A DNA stretch of 64,000 nucleotides from an uncultured Oscillospiraceae bacterium. Its GTDB lineage: Bacteria > Bacillota > Clostridia > Oscillospirales > Ruminococcaceae. The stretch is from assembly GCA_934448295.1 (NCBI GenBank), contig CAKSEY010000011.1, positions 1 to 64,000 on the forward strand. Direction: 5' to 3'. Shown in pieces: positions 55,776 to 63,842 of the stretch. The notes below the pieces were generated by a model. It ran no database searches. It saw nothing but the letters and a program-made list of their open reading frames with translations, and had not been told where the DNA came from. Both the position numbers and the translations under genes were made by a program. How positions within the stretch are numbered: the stretch's first letter is position 1; the number at the start of each line of letters is the position of its first letter.

Positions 55776-58328
55776 TCATTTTAAGGTCGGCAGGTGATTG
55801 GAAAGCTCCAGCCGGGACTTTGCCCCAAGCAGTGCGGCGGTGCGCTTCAGACTGCTTTTCACGCTGTCTACGCTTACGCCAAAAATGATGCTTATTTCCT
55901 TGTTGGTCATCCCAGACGCCGCCATTATGCCGTATGAATACGCGGCGGGAGACAGCCCCAGCTTTATGCGGAGGGGATCCGTTGCGGCAGTCAGCCGCTC
56001 CAACGGCTGGAGATAGTGCTCTGCATAGTTTTCCCGGCGCTCATTGTTAAGGTATGTTATCTCGTAAGTCCGGACAGCCTCAACGCCGCGCCGGAATCGC
56101 CCTCCCTCTGACTGCGCCCGTTCTATGACAGGCATTAGCTCCCCCGGAGCAAACTGCTTCATATGCTCGAAAAGCTCCGGCTGGGCTGAGCATATCTCCG
56201 CAGGAACTGTAGGAATGTGGTTCTCCACAGACAAATACATCGCGTCCGTGAAATTTCTTGCAGCTCTGTCAAAATCGCTCAGCATCAGGAATGCCTGCGA
56301 GGAGTACAGGCGGAGCTTTATGCCTGCGATCTCATTGCCTGCATAGGTCGCCGCGTTGATGAATTTTTCCGCAACCTCCGCAAGCTGACTATTCTGCCCG
56401 CGCGAGAGCCAGAACGCCGCCTTTGTCATGCAGAAATACGGCGCAGTATAGCGGTTGTACATCACATCGCTTTCTTCGGTGCTCAGCACATACCAGGTGT
56501 CCTCTATCCCGCCGCCGCGCATGGAGCGCAGCATTCCAAGGCAGATCTTTGCAAACTCGCTTTCTTCCGTGTTTATGCACCGGCGCTCTACCTCGTGTAT
56601 TGCGGAGACCAGGCTGAAAAACCTCTTGTAATCCCCGAGATAAAGCGCGCTTTTGGCGGCGTTGAACAGCGCGCAGACCTGCGTTTCGGGCAGCCCGGAG
56701 CAGGAATTCGCCGCCGACGTCAGCAGCTCTAGCGCCCCGCCCAGGTCGCCCTGATAAAAGCGCACCTCTCCCGAAAAAATGTTCTGGGTGAATTTGCCGT
56801 GATCAAGCATTTCCGTGTACATCCGCTGATATCGGCTGAACTGCGCGTTCTCGGTTTGAAGCGAATAGCCCCGGCGGTGCACCAGGGCGAAAATGGACGG
56901 AGAATACATACTCCACGGGAACATAGGCGAATCAAACCTGCGGATGTTCTTGAACAGATCGTAGGCGCGCATTATATCCGCGCCCATCTTATCCAGAATG
57001 TAGAAGTCCTCGTTGGTGCGCAGCGCATAGGCATAGCACAGCAGCGATCTCCTGTCGTCCTCGTCATAGTCTCCCTTTTCGCGGATATATGAGGCGATCT
57101 CGGCGAATCTTCCTGCCAGAAGCGGCTTTACGTCAGTGTGCATCAGCAGCGCCAGCATACGCATGAGCCTTGGTATCAGCGAGCGTATTTCCAGCGGGCA
57201 GTTACGCACAAAATTCAGCAGCATTTTTGACGACTTTATCATCATAGAATATGATATCCTGTCGTATGTGCGAACCTCTCCGGCAAGCTCATATTCTCCC
57301 GCAAGATAGTATTCGCAGAAGCACAGGAACGCCTCCGTGCGGCGGCGGTACTCCCTGGCAAAGCATATTCTGAGGTCATGCTGAACATTCTTCGGCAGCC
57401 TGTAAAACAGCATATAAGCGCTGCGCTTCAGCACCGGATGGATATCCACACAGTGCGCCCGGCGGTTTATAGACGCAAGAGGAACCACATCATTAATGCT
57501 TTCAAGCTCCTTCAATATGCCCTGGGCGCTGAAAACATCTTTTCCAAAATGAGCGGTAATGGACATAAAGGCATTCAGATCCATGTAGAATCCCTCTGCC
57601 AGCTCGCTGAAAGTGGACGCAGCGATCAGCGCCCCCCAGGTGCGCTGTGGCATTTTCTCAAGGACAGCGTGTATAAGCCTGTCCTCGTTGGTCGAGTTCG
57701 AAAAACGTTCGCCGTTCGCTGCAAGCATGAAGCACAGCCTTGTTCCCAGGAATCCGCCGTGGCAGGCGTTGTAGACCGCAGGCGCGTTCACATCAGCCCC
57801 CGCGCGCCGGGCGTACTCCCTTATTTCATTCGTGTTCATACTTATCTGCTGCCGCTCCACAAGAAGAAACCTTAGCTTTACCGCAAGCTTGCGATAGGCG
57901 CTTTTCATGCTGCTGCCCACAAACACAAGCTTTGCGCAGGTGCACTCGCTGAACAGGAGCGAGGAGCGGCGGTTTCCCAGCAGCGTCTGTAATGCGCAGG
58001 AGCAGTCAACGACAACAAGAAGTTCCCTGTCGAATGAAACCTCTCTCAGCCGGCTGCGTATAGCCTTATACTCGCTGTCGGTAAGCGGCTCCTCGGCGGA
58101 TATGCCAAGAAGCCGCATTATCTGTGAAAAGCAGTCGCCCGTGCTTTCAGCGGAGGTTATTGAGCGAACGGAGATCCCCGCCGGGCGGGTGCGCCTGATA
58201 TATTCCCTGAGAACCGTGGTTTTTCCAATGCCGTCGTCGGCGCATATCACAGTCACAGGGGTGGAATAAATACCATGAAGAATGTCGCCCACTCTTTTCG
58301 GAATATATATCCTGCCGAATTTCTCCAT
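55776..58328 (-). CDS. MalT/LuxR-type large transcriptional regulator
   Basis: The 850-residue protein has a STAND-type ATPase start ('VTVICADDGIGKTTVLREYIRRT', P-loop), Walker B-like 'LLVVVDCSCAL', a long helical repeat region (about 330-770, TPR-like) and a C-terminal LuxR-type HTH ('LSPAAYSYGIMAASGMTNKEISIIFGVSVDSVKSSLKRTAALLGAKSRLEL'). This is the MalT plan, in which a sugar signal and ATP drive activation. It lies between GH36 and GH31 genes on the same strand and may control them. GGGGGAG precedes the ATG. Confidence 0.88.
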   Translation of the reverse strand: MEKFGRIYIPKRVGDILHGIYSTPVTVICADDGIGKTTVLREYIRRTRPAGISVRSITSAESTGDCFSQIMRLLGISAEEPLTDSEYKAIRSRLREVSFDRELLVVVDCSCALQTLLGNRRSSLLFSECTCAKLVFVGSSMKSAYRKLAVKLRFLLVERQQISMNTNEIREYARRAGADVNAPAVYNACHGGFLGTRLCFMLAANGERFSNSTNEDRLIHAVLEKMPQRTWGALIAASTFSELAEGFYMDLNAFMSITAHFGKDVFSAQGILKELESINDVVPLASINRRAHCVDIHPVLKRSAYMLFYRLPKNVQHDLRICFAREYRRRTEAFLCFCEYYLAGEYELAGEVRTYDRISYSMMIKSSKMLLNFVRNCPLEIRSLIPRLMRMLALLMHTDVKPLLAGRFAEIASYIREKGDYDEDDRRSLLCYAYALRTNEDFYILDKMGADIMRAYDLFKNIRRFDSPMFPWSMYSPSIFALVHRRGYSLQTENAQFSRYQRMYTEMLDHGKFTQNIFSGEVRFYQGDLGGALELLTSAANSCSGLPETQVCALFNAAKSALYLGDYKRFFSLVSAIHEVERRCINTEESEFAKICLGMLRSMRGGGIEDTWYVLSTEESDVMYNRYTAPYFCMTKAAFWLSRGQNSQLAEVAEKFINAATYAGNEIAGIKLRLYSSQAFLMLSDFDRAARNFTDAMYLSVENHIPTVPAEICSAQPELFEHMKQFAPGELMPVIERAQSEGGRFRRGVEAVRTYEITYLNNERRENYAEHYLQPLERLTAATDPLRIKLGLSPAAYSYGIMAASGMTNKEISIIFGVSVDSVKSSLKRTAALLGAKSRLELSNHLPTLK

Positions 58329-58421
58329 TCCGCTCCCCCACTATATACGCCCGGTAGTCGCCGGGCACCCAGACTGTGATAAACCGCCATCTGCGTCTGT
58401 CACTGCATTATTCGCTTCGCG

Positions 58422-58464
58422 AAAAACGCTGCATGACGGCAGGCACAAAGCCTATCCGTCATGC
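58422..58464 (-). terminator. Terminator after the GH36 gene
   Basis: A perfect 9-bp stem GCATGACGG/CCGTCATGC (58431-58439 and 58456-58464) is followed on the minus strand by AGCGTTTTT. A second hairpin GCCCGG-CCGGGC (58349-58366) lies just before the regulator start. The 58329-58538 gap holds nothing else I can support. Confidence 0.75.
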
Positions 58465-58538
58465 GGGTTCCTAGCATCTGACGATTTCTCGGCAGTCTGA
58501 TTTATTACTTTTTTTCGACAAACCCATCGGCTTCATAG

Positions 58539-60737
58539 TCAATCCGAAACCTTGATGAAGTGTGCAATGTAGCTCTGGAAATCTCCCCAAAGGGACGGAA
58601 TATCAAAGCCGCTGTTCATCAGGACTTCCGCGCTGTATACCTTTCCGGTCTCCTCGTGGCGGTAATAAAAGCCCTTTTCAAGCCCGACAAGGCGCACCCT
58701 GTGCAGGAAAACGCTCGGCTCCTTGAGCACCTGAATGTACTCCAGGAGAGCCTCGCTCTTGTCCTTGGCAACGAACATCCACGCGTCAAAACGGTCGTTA
58801 TCGAACGGGTTGCCTATACGGTAATGGTCGCCTGTGCGCACCAGCGGATTGTACTTGTTGAACTCCTCAATCTGCTTGCGGATATTCCACTTGTCGTCGT
58901 CGGAGATCTTGGTGATATCCAGCTCGTAGCCGAAAGTACCGACCATTGCAACTCTGCCGCGGGTCTCGAATGGGGTTATCCTGCCAACGCAATGATTCGG
59001 ACTGTCGGAAACGTGCGCGCCGAAGCAGGAGCAGGGATAGCACATTGAGGTACCGTACTGTATCTTAAGCCGCTCGATAGCGTCGGTGTCGTCTGAGCAC
59101 CATATCTGCGGCGAATAGTACAGCATACCCGCGTCAAACCTGGAGCCGCCGCCCGCGCAGTTTTCAAGCAGCAGGTCGGGGAAATCGGTCAGCAGGCGCT
59201 CCTGAATTTCGTAAACGCCCAGTACATAGCGGTGCCATATCTCGCGCTGTCTTTCCGGCGGGAGCACCTCGTTTCCGACCTCGCAGAGCTGTCTGTTCAT
59301 GTCCCACTTGACGTACTCGATATTCGCGGAGGACAGTATTTTATACATCCGGTCGTAGATGTAGTCGCGGACGTCCTTGCGGGAGAAGTCGATAACTAGC
59401 TGTGAGCGGCAGGTGGTGCGGGGACGTCCCGGAATATGAATACACCAGTCCGGGTGAGCCTTGTAAAGCTCGCTGTCGGGGCTTATCATCTCCGGCTCGA
59501 ACCAGATACCGAACTTCAGACCGAGCTTGTTTACCTCGTCAACAAGGTGCTTAAGACCGCCCTTTATCTTGCTTTCATTCACGAACCAGTCGCCGAGGGA
59601 GGAGCGGTCGTCGTTTCTGTGGCCGAACCAGCCGTCGTCCATTACCAGCATTTCAATGCCTGCCTTGGCGGATTCGCGGGCAATGTCAAGCAGCTTGTCC
59701 GTGTCAAAGTTAAAGTAGGTAGCCTCCCAGTTGTTGATGAGTATGGGGCGGCGGATATCCTTCCACTTTCCGCGGGTGAGGTTATTGCGCATTACGTCGT
59801 GGAATGTACGGCTCATGTCGCCGATACCGTTTGCGGAGAACACCATGATGACCTCCGGCGCCTGGAATTCCTCGCCGAGGTCAAGGTGCCAGCTAAAGTC
59901 ATACGGGTTGATTCCGGAGAAAACGCGGGTCTTTTCGTACTGGTTGACCTCGCAGCCAGCAACGAAGCTTCCGGAATAGCACAGCGCAAAGCCGTAGCAG
60001 TCGCCGTAATCCTCGCTTGCCTTGTGGTCGACTATCGCGATGAAGTTGTTGTGAGCGTGGCTGGTCGAACCGCGGCAGCTATCGACAAGCTGCTTTCCGA
60101 AGTGCAGCGGATTGCGCTGTACATGGCGCTCTCTCGCCCATGTGCCGTAAAGGGTTATCATGTCGTAATCCTTGCTGTCAAGCTCCACGCAGGTGGAAAG
60201 CAGTCGGCGCAGCTCAATGGGGTCGGAGCCGCCGTTCTTTACCTTGACGGCGCGGGTTATAACGTTCAGCTTCTCGAAAACGCTGTACTGGAGCGTTATC
60301 TCAAGTCCGTTGTGAGGGTCCTTGCAGTAGACCTCGAGGCTTGTCACCTCTTCTTCGTTATTGGCGTAGGTCGCCGGGAGACCCTCCAGCTTCTTCTTGC
60401 CCTTATAGATACGGTAGCTGTCGTAGTAGCACTCGCAGGCGCTCATACCGTACTTATCCATGAGCTGCATACACGGCTCGCGGAAATCGGCAACGCCGCT
60501 GGTGGGGAACTCTATCGCGGCGCAGTCGAACGAGTGCGGCCCCATTCCGTCATGTGTGGAGGGCACAAACGGCTCGTCATTCGGGATACGCAGCATATGC
60601 GTGATATCAGTTTCGGGAATATACGCGCCATAGTACAGGTGCAGAAGATTGTTGGAATTCGTTACATGGAACGCATAGGTAGTATCGGGGGTGTCCAGCT
60701 TGAACACGCGCTTGCTTTCGTCGAAGGTTATCGGCAT
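58539..60737 (-). CDS. GH36 alpha-galactosidase
   Basis: The 732-residue enzyme cleaves alpha-galactosides such as melibiose and raffinose. It has the N-terminal beta-sandwich, the catalytic barrel with 'LVMDDGWFGHRNDDRSSLGDW', nucleophile Asp in 'YVKWDMNRQ', the acid/base Asp region 'WCSDDTDAIERLKIQYG' and 'GAHVSDSPNH', and a C-terminal beta domain. No signal peptide. The start at 60735-60737 is chosen because the open frame upstream runs through the promoter at 60786. Confidence 0.95.
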   Translation of the reverse strand: MPITFDESKRVFKLDTPDTTYAFHVTNSNNLLHLYYGAYIPETDITHMLRIPNDEPFVPSTHDGMGPHSFDCAAIEFPTSGVADFREPCMQLMDKYGMSACECYYDSYRIYKGKKKLEGLPATYANNEEEVTSLEVYCKDPHNGLEITLQYSVFEKLNVITRAVKVKNGGSDPIELRRLLSTCVELDSKDYDMITLYGTWARERHVQRNPLHFGKQLVDSCRGSTSHAHNNFIAIVDHKASEDYGDCYGFALCYSGSFVAGCEVNQYEKTRVFSGINPYDFSWHLDLGEEFQAPEVIMVFSANGIGDMSRTFHDVMRNNLTRGKWKDIRRPILINNWEATYFNFDTDKLLDIARESAKAGIEMLVMDDGWFGHRNDDRSSLGDWFVNESKIKGGLKHLVDEVNKLGLKFGIWFEPEMISPDSELYKAHPDWCIHIPGRPRTTCRSQLVIDFSRKDVRDYIYDRMYKILSSANIEYVKWDMNRQLCEVGNEVLPPERQREIWHRYVLGVYEIQERLLTDFPDLLLENCAGGGSRFDAGMLYYSPQIWCSDDTDAIERLKIQYGTSMCYPCSCFGAHVSDSPNHCVGRITPFETRGRVAMVGTFGYELDITKISDDDKWNIRKQIEEFNKYNPLVRTGDHYRIGNPFDNDRFDAWMFVAKDKSEALLEYIQVLKEPSVFLHRVRLVGLEKGFYYRHEETGKVYSAEVLMNSGFDIPSLWGDFQSYIAHFIKVSD

Positions 60738-60785
60738 CGGGATACCTCTCAAATAATGTGATTTTCCGGAATATCGGATAGATAC

Positions 60786-60814
60786 AGTATAACATATATA
60801 TCGCGATTTTGCAA
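60786..60814 (-). promoter_or_regulatory. Promoter of the GH36 gene
   Basis: On the minus strand TTGCAA (60809-60814), 17 bases, TATACT (60786-60791). The IS insertion begins 61 bases upstream. Confidence 0.78.
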
Positions 60815-60849
60815 GCGGAAAACTGTGATTCCCCGCAAAATATTTTGCA

Positions 60850-60875
60850 GGAAAACAACAAAAAAAATTCAGAAA
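60850..60875 (+). repeat. 26-bp direct repeat flanking the IS, left copy
   Basis: GGAAAACAACA followed by AAAAAAATTCAGAAA here is identical to 61937-61962 on the other side of the insertion sequence. It reads as a target-site duplication. Confidence 0.88.
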
Positions 60876-60885
60876 TGTAGGTTTG

Positions 60886-61821
60886 TCAATGATTTTGTAC
60901 ACGATAATTAGAAAGAAATTCAACGGGAGAAAGCCAGCCCAGAGGACGCATCGGACGATGATTAGAACGAGCGAGATGGTCTTTTAACTGCTTGTTAAGG
61001 TCACCACAGGAAGAAAAGCTGTGGCAGGAATAAAACTTGTTGTGATCTTCACGATGGCTGCGTTCAACCTTACCATTATGGCGGGAAGTGTATGGCTTGA
61101 TAAGCTTGTGGTATATACCGAGCTTGGCAGCGGTAGTCTGGAACAGCGTAAGCTTTTCTTTTAAGCCTTGAATAAACCTTGTCGTAAATTCAGGACCATT
61201 GTCGGTCTGAACGCATTCAATCCTTATGCCACGGCGTTTATACCATTTCACAGCTCGTATAAGGAAATCGGCTGATGAATATGTGCTGTGTTCCTCATAT
61301 CCATAAACAAAGCGAAGTCTGGAAAATTCATCGATAGCAGTGTATTGATAGAGCTTCTGTTCCTTATTGGCGAGGCAGCCCATAGGAACATATTTGACAT
61401 CTATTTGAACACGCTCTCCCGGATAAGTCATTTGTTCGTAGGGCTTGGGCTTATAGGTTGGCTTTGCTGGAGCTTGCGGAAGCAAAGCCAACCTTTTAAG
61501 GACTCGATAGAGGCTCTCGACCCGACGGGTATAACCACGTTTGCGAAGCCTGTGCCAAAGCTCGGTTAGACCGAGCTTTGGATTGCGCCGCCGCATATCC
61601 CTGATGAGCTTCAGCTCATCAGGGGTGTGCTCATTCGGGTGGTGATGCGGGCGCTTGGATTGTTCTGCAAGGGATTCAACCGTTCCGTCCCAGCGAGCTT
61701 TCCAGAAATAAATATAAGAACGACTCTTGTTGTATTTCCTTGATGCTCTTTTTACTCCGTATTTTTCGGAATATTTCATTAGGGATTGACGAAACCGCAT
61801 TTCCTGTGTTATACTGTTCAT
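60886..61821 (-). CDS. IS481-like DDE transposase
   Basis: The 311-residue transposase has an N-terminal HTH ('YGVKRASRKYNKSRSYIYFWKARW', 'HTPDELKLIRDMRRRNPKLGLTELWHRLRKRGY') and an rve-type integrase core with the DDE triad: Asp in 'RVQIDVKYV', Asp in 'CVQTDNGPEF' and Glu in 'HNGKVERSHRED'. It appears intact. The start codon and the bases before it lie in one arm of a perfect 14-bp inverted repeat, which suggests translation control (see findings). Confidence 0.93.
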   Translation of the reverse strand: MNSITQEMRFRQSLMKYSEKYGVKRASRKYNKSRSYIYFWKARWDGTVESLAEQSKRPHHHPNEHTPDELKLIRDMRRRNPKLGLTELWHRLRKRGYTRRVESLYRVLKRLALLPQAPAKPTYKPKPYEQMTYPGERVQIDVKYVPMGCLANKEQKLYQYTAIDEFSRLRFVYGYEEHSTYSSADFLIRAVKWYKRRGIRIECVQTDNGPEFTTRFIQGLKEKLTLFQTTAAKLGIYHKLIKPYTSRHNGKVERSHREDHNKFYSCHSFSSCGDLNKQLKDHLARSNHRPMRPLGWLSPVEFLSNYRVQNH

Positions 61822-61894
61822 TGAGAGATAGACCTTCTTTCACTTGAATTTTGTGTGGTAACTTTATTCTAGCAGTTTTTGGTCTATCTCTCAA
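61821..61894. repeat. Perfect 14-bp inverted repeat over the transposase start
   Basis: TTGAGAGATAGACC (61821-61834) and GGTCTATCTCTCAA (61881-61894). In the transposase mRNA the proximal arm covers the first base of the ATG and the bases just before it, so a transcript containing both arms hides the start. Confidence 0.88.
61866..61894 (-). promoter_or_regulatory. Promoter of the transposase gene
   Basis: On the minus strand TTGAGA (61889-61894), 17 bases, TAGAAT (61866-61871). The -35 box lies in the distal arm of the inverted repeat, so transcripts starting here lack that arm. Confidence 0.7.
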
Positions 61895-61936
61895 CCTTTT
61901 TTCTTAACTTTGTCCAATATCTATTGTAGCACTACA

Positions 61937-61962
61937 GGAAAACAACAAAAAAAATTCAGAAA
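61937..61962 (+). repeat. 26-bp direct repeat flanking the IS, right copy
   Basis: Identical to 60850-60875. With CA before it (shared with the IS end) the match extends to 28 bases. Confidence 0.88.
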
Positions 61963-61966
61963 CCTA

Positions 61967-61995
61967 TTGACAAACGCGTCGAAAAGTGATAGTAT
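61967..61995 (+). promoter_or_regulatory. Promoter of the trp operon
   Basis: TTGACA (61967-61972), 17 bases, TAGTAT (61990-61995). It reads into the cre-like site and the Trp T-box. Confidence 0.78.
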
Positions 61996-62002
61996 ATAGA
62001 TA

Positions 62003-62018
62003 TTGAAAGCGCTTTCAA
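62003..62018. promoter_or_regulatory. cre-like palindrome at the trp transcription start
   Basis: TTGAAAGCGCTTTCAA is a perfect palindrome matching the CcpA cre consensus (WTGNAANCGNWNNCAW) at every position. It lies just after the predicted start, where a bound LacI-family protein would block transcription. Before the IS arrived it lay about 100 bases from the GH36 promoter. Confidence 0.75.
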
Positions 62019-62090
62019 GATACAGTTTTATAAGCGCTGAGCACAATTAAATATGCCCTTACAAACCTATGATGTGGAGATAAAAATGCT

Positions 62091-62346
62091 TGTGCACTCC
62101 CAGAGAGCGGTCGGTGCTGAGAATACCGCAGAACGCAGAGCATATCAAATGGACCACTGAGGGCACGGTCAAAGGCTGGTTTTGTCCCGCCGAGTATTCT
62201 GTGACGTGCGCAAGCGTTAATTGCAGGGATATGTCAGTATCCGGAGAGTGTGCGGCAGCTTTGCCGTAAATTAAGGTGGTACCGCGGTGTAGTGTATACT
62301 CCGTCCTTAGAAACAGAGAAATTCTGTGATTAAGGGCGGAGTTTTT
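62091..62346 (+). ncRNA. T-box leader, tryptophan-specific
   Basis: Stem I begins near GTGC (62092) with AGAGAG (62102-62107) and GGTG (62113-62116). The specifier is TGG at 62150-62152 (Trp), and the T-box core AAGGTGGTACCGCG lies at 62273-62286. The terminator CTCCGTCCTTA/TAAGGGCGGAG (62299-62309 and 62331-62341) is followed by TTTTTG. Uncharged tRNA-Trp should switch on trpE-trpG. Confidence 0.95.
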
Positions 62347-62369
62347 GTTTTTCTGAAAGGAGCACGACA

Positions 62370-63842
62370 ATGCTGAAACCTACTCTTGAACAGGCAAAGG
62401 AACTCACAGGATACAGCGTTATCCCCGTTTGCCGGGAGATTCTTTCCGATTTTACAACGCCTATCGAGGTACTTAAGAAGCTGCGCAGGGTCAGCCGGCA
62501 TGTTTATATTCTCGAAAGCGTTGAGAATCAGGAAAAATGGGGGCGCTACACATTCCTCGGCTACAATCCGAAGCTTGAGATATCCTGCATAAACGGCGAG
62601 CTTACCGTTAAGGACGTGCTCACCGGAACGGTGGAGACCTCAAAGCAGTCCCACCCGGCGGACTACATAAGAAAGCTAATGGCGGATTACAGCAGCCCCG
62701 CACTGGAGGGCTTCCCCTCGTTTACCGGAGGTCTGGTGGGGTACTTCTCCTACGACTACATAAAGTACAGCGAACCCACGCTGAACCTTGACGCAAAGGA
62801 CGAGGAGCACTTTAAGGACGTTGACCTCATGCTGTTTGACATGGTCATCGCATTCGACAACATCCACCAGAAGATAATGCTGATAACCAACATTTCCTCC
62901 AGGGACATCGACAGCGAGTACGCGAAAGCCGAAAGGGAGCTTGCTGAGATGGAGCAGCTTATCCGCTTCGGAAAGCCCGCCGATATCCCGCACGGAAAGC
63001 TCACATCGGAGTTCCGCAAGCTGTTCGACAAGGAGCGCTACTGCGATATGGTCGAAAAGGCGAAGCACTACATCTATGAGGGCGACATCTTCCAGGTGGT
63101 GCTCTCCAACCGTCTTGACGCGGATTTCGAGGGCAGCCTGTTCGACGCTTACAGAGTGCTCCGCGCAACGAACCCCTCGCCTTATATGTTCTTCTTCTCC
63201 AGCGACGATATGGAGATAGCGGGCGCTTCCCCGGAGACCCTCGTAAAGCTGGAAAACGGCGAGCTCCACACGTTCCCGCTTGCCGGAACACGCCCCCGCG
63301 GCGCAACGGACGAGGAGGACAAGGCTCTTGAGACCGAGCTTCTCCACGATGAAAAGGAGCTTTCAGAGCACAATATGCTGGTCGATCTCGGCAGGAACGA
63401 CATCGGCAAGGTAAGCAAATTCGGCAGCGTTGAGGTCGAGAAATATATGTGCATAGAGCGCTACTCGCACGTTATGCACATCGGCTCGACCGTTCGCGGC
63501 GAGATACTCGACAGCAAATCCGCGCTGGACGCGGTGGACGCTATCCTCCCGGCGGGAACGCTCTCCGGCGCCCCGAAGCTCAGGGCGTGCGAGATAATCA
63601 ACGAGCTGGAAAACAACAAGCGCGGAGTTTACGGCGGCGCGGTGGGCTACATTGATTTCCGCGGAAATCTCGACACCTGCATAGCTATCCGCCTTGCATT
63701 CCACAAGAACGGCAGGGTGTTCGTGAGAAGCGGCGCAGGAATCGTTGCTGACAGCGTTCCCGAGAACGAATTCAACGAGTGCATCAACAAGGCGAAGGCA
63801 GTAATGAACGCGCTCACAATCGCACAGGAGGAGAATTTATGA
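62370..63842 (+). CDS. trpE: Anthranilate synthase component I
   Basis: TrpE makes anthranilate from chorismate with ammonia from TrpG. The 490-residue protein has the N-terminal domain with Trp-binding 'ILESVENQEKWGRYTFLG' and the chorismate-binding core ('GDIFQVVLSNRLDADF', 'SPYMFFFSSDDMEIAGASPETLVKLENGELHTFPLAGTRPRG', 'LGRNDIGKVSKFGSVEV', 'PAGTLSGAPKLRACEIINELE', 'YGGAVGYIDFRGNLDTCIAIR'). AAAGGAG precedes the ATG. It is controlled by the Trp T-box and overlaps trpG by four bases. Confidence 0.98.
   Translation: MLKPTLEQAKELTGYSVIPVCREILSDFTTPIEVLKKLRRVSRHVYILESVENQEKWGRYTFLGYNPKLEISCINGELTVKDVLTGTVETSKQSHPADYIRKLMADYSSPALEGFPSFTGGLVGYFSYDYIKYSEPTLNLDAKDEEHFKDVDLMLFDMVIAFDNIHQKIMLITNISSRDIDSEYAKAERELAEMEQLIRFGKPADIPHGKLTSEFRKLFDKERYCDMVEKAKHYIYEGDIFQVVLSNRLDADFEGSLFDAYRVLRATNPSPYMFFFSSDDMEIAGASPETLVKLENGELHTFPLAGTRPRGATDEEDKALETELLHDEKELSEHNMLVDLGRNDIGKVSKFGSVEVEKYMCIERYSHVMHIGSTVRGEILDSKSALDAVDAILPAGTLSGAPKLRACEIINELENNKRGVYGGAVGYIDFRGNLDTCIAIRLAFHKNGRVFVRSGAGIVADSVPENEFNECINKAKAVMNALTIAQEENL

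Larger units (their letters stand above)
60876..61936 (-). mobile_element. Insertion sequence, IS481-like, about 1061 bp
   Basis: The element begins TGTAG (60876-60880) and ends CTACA (61932-61936). Its ends are imperfect inverted repeats over about 27 bases (TGTAG, then CAAT-GAT, TTG, ACA in common). It carries one transposase gene on the minus strand. Identical 26-base direct repeats flank it. It lies between the GH36 promoter and the trpE promoter, five bases from the trpE -35 box. Confidence 0.88.

Noticed and set aside
59436..60761. Long plus-strand open frame (441 codons) opposite the alpha-galactosidase gene
   Set aside because: It lies antisense to a clear GH36 gene, has no binding site and shows no domain pattern; it is a GC-rich shadow frame.
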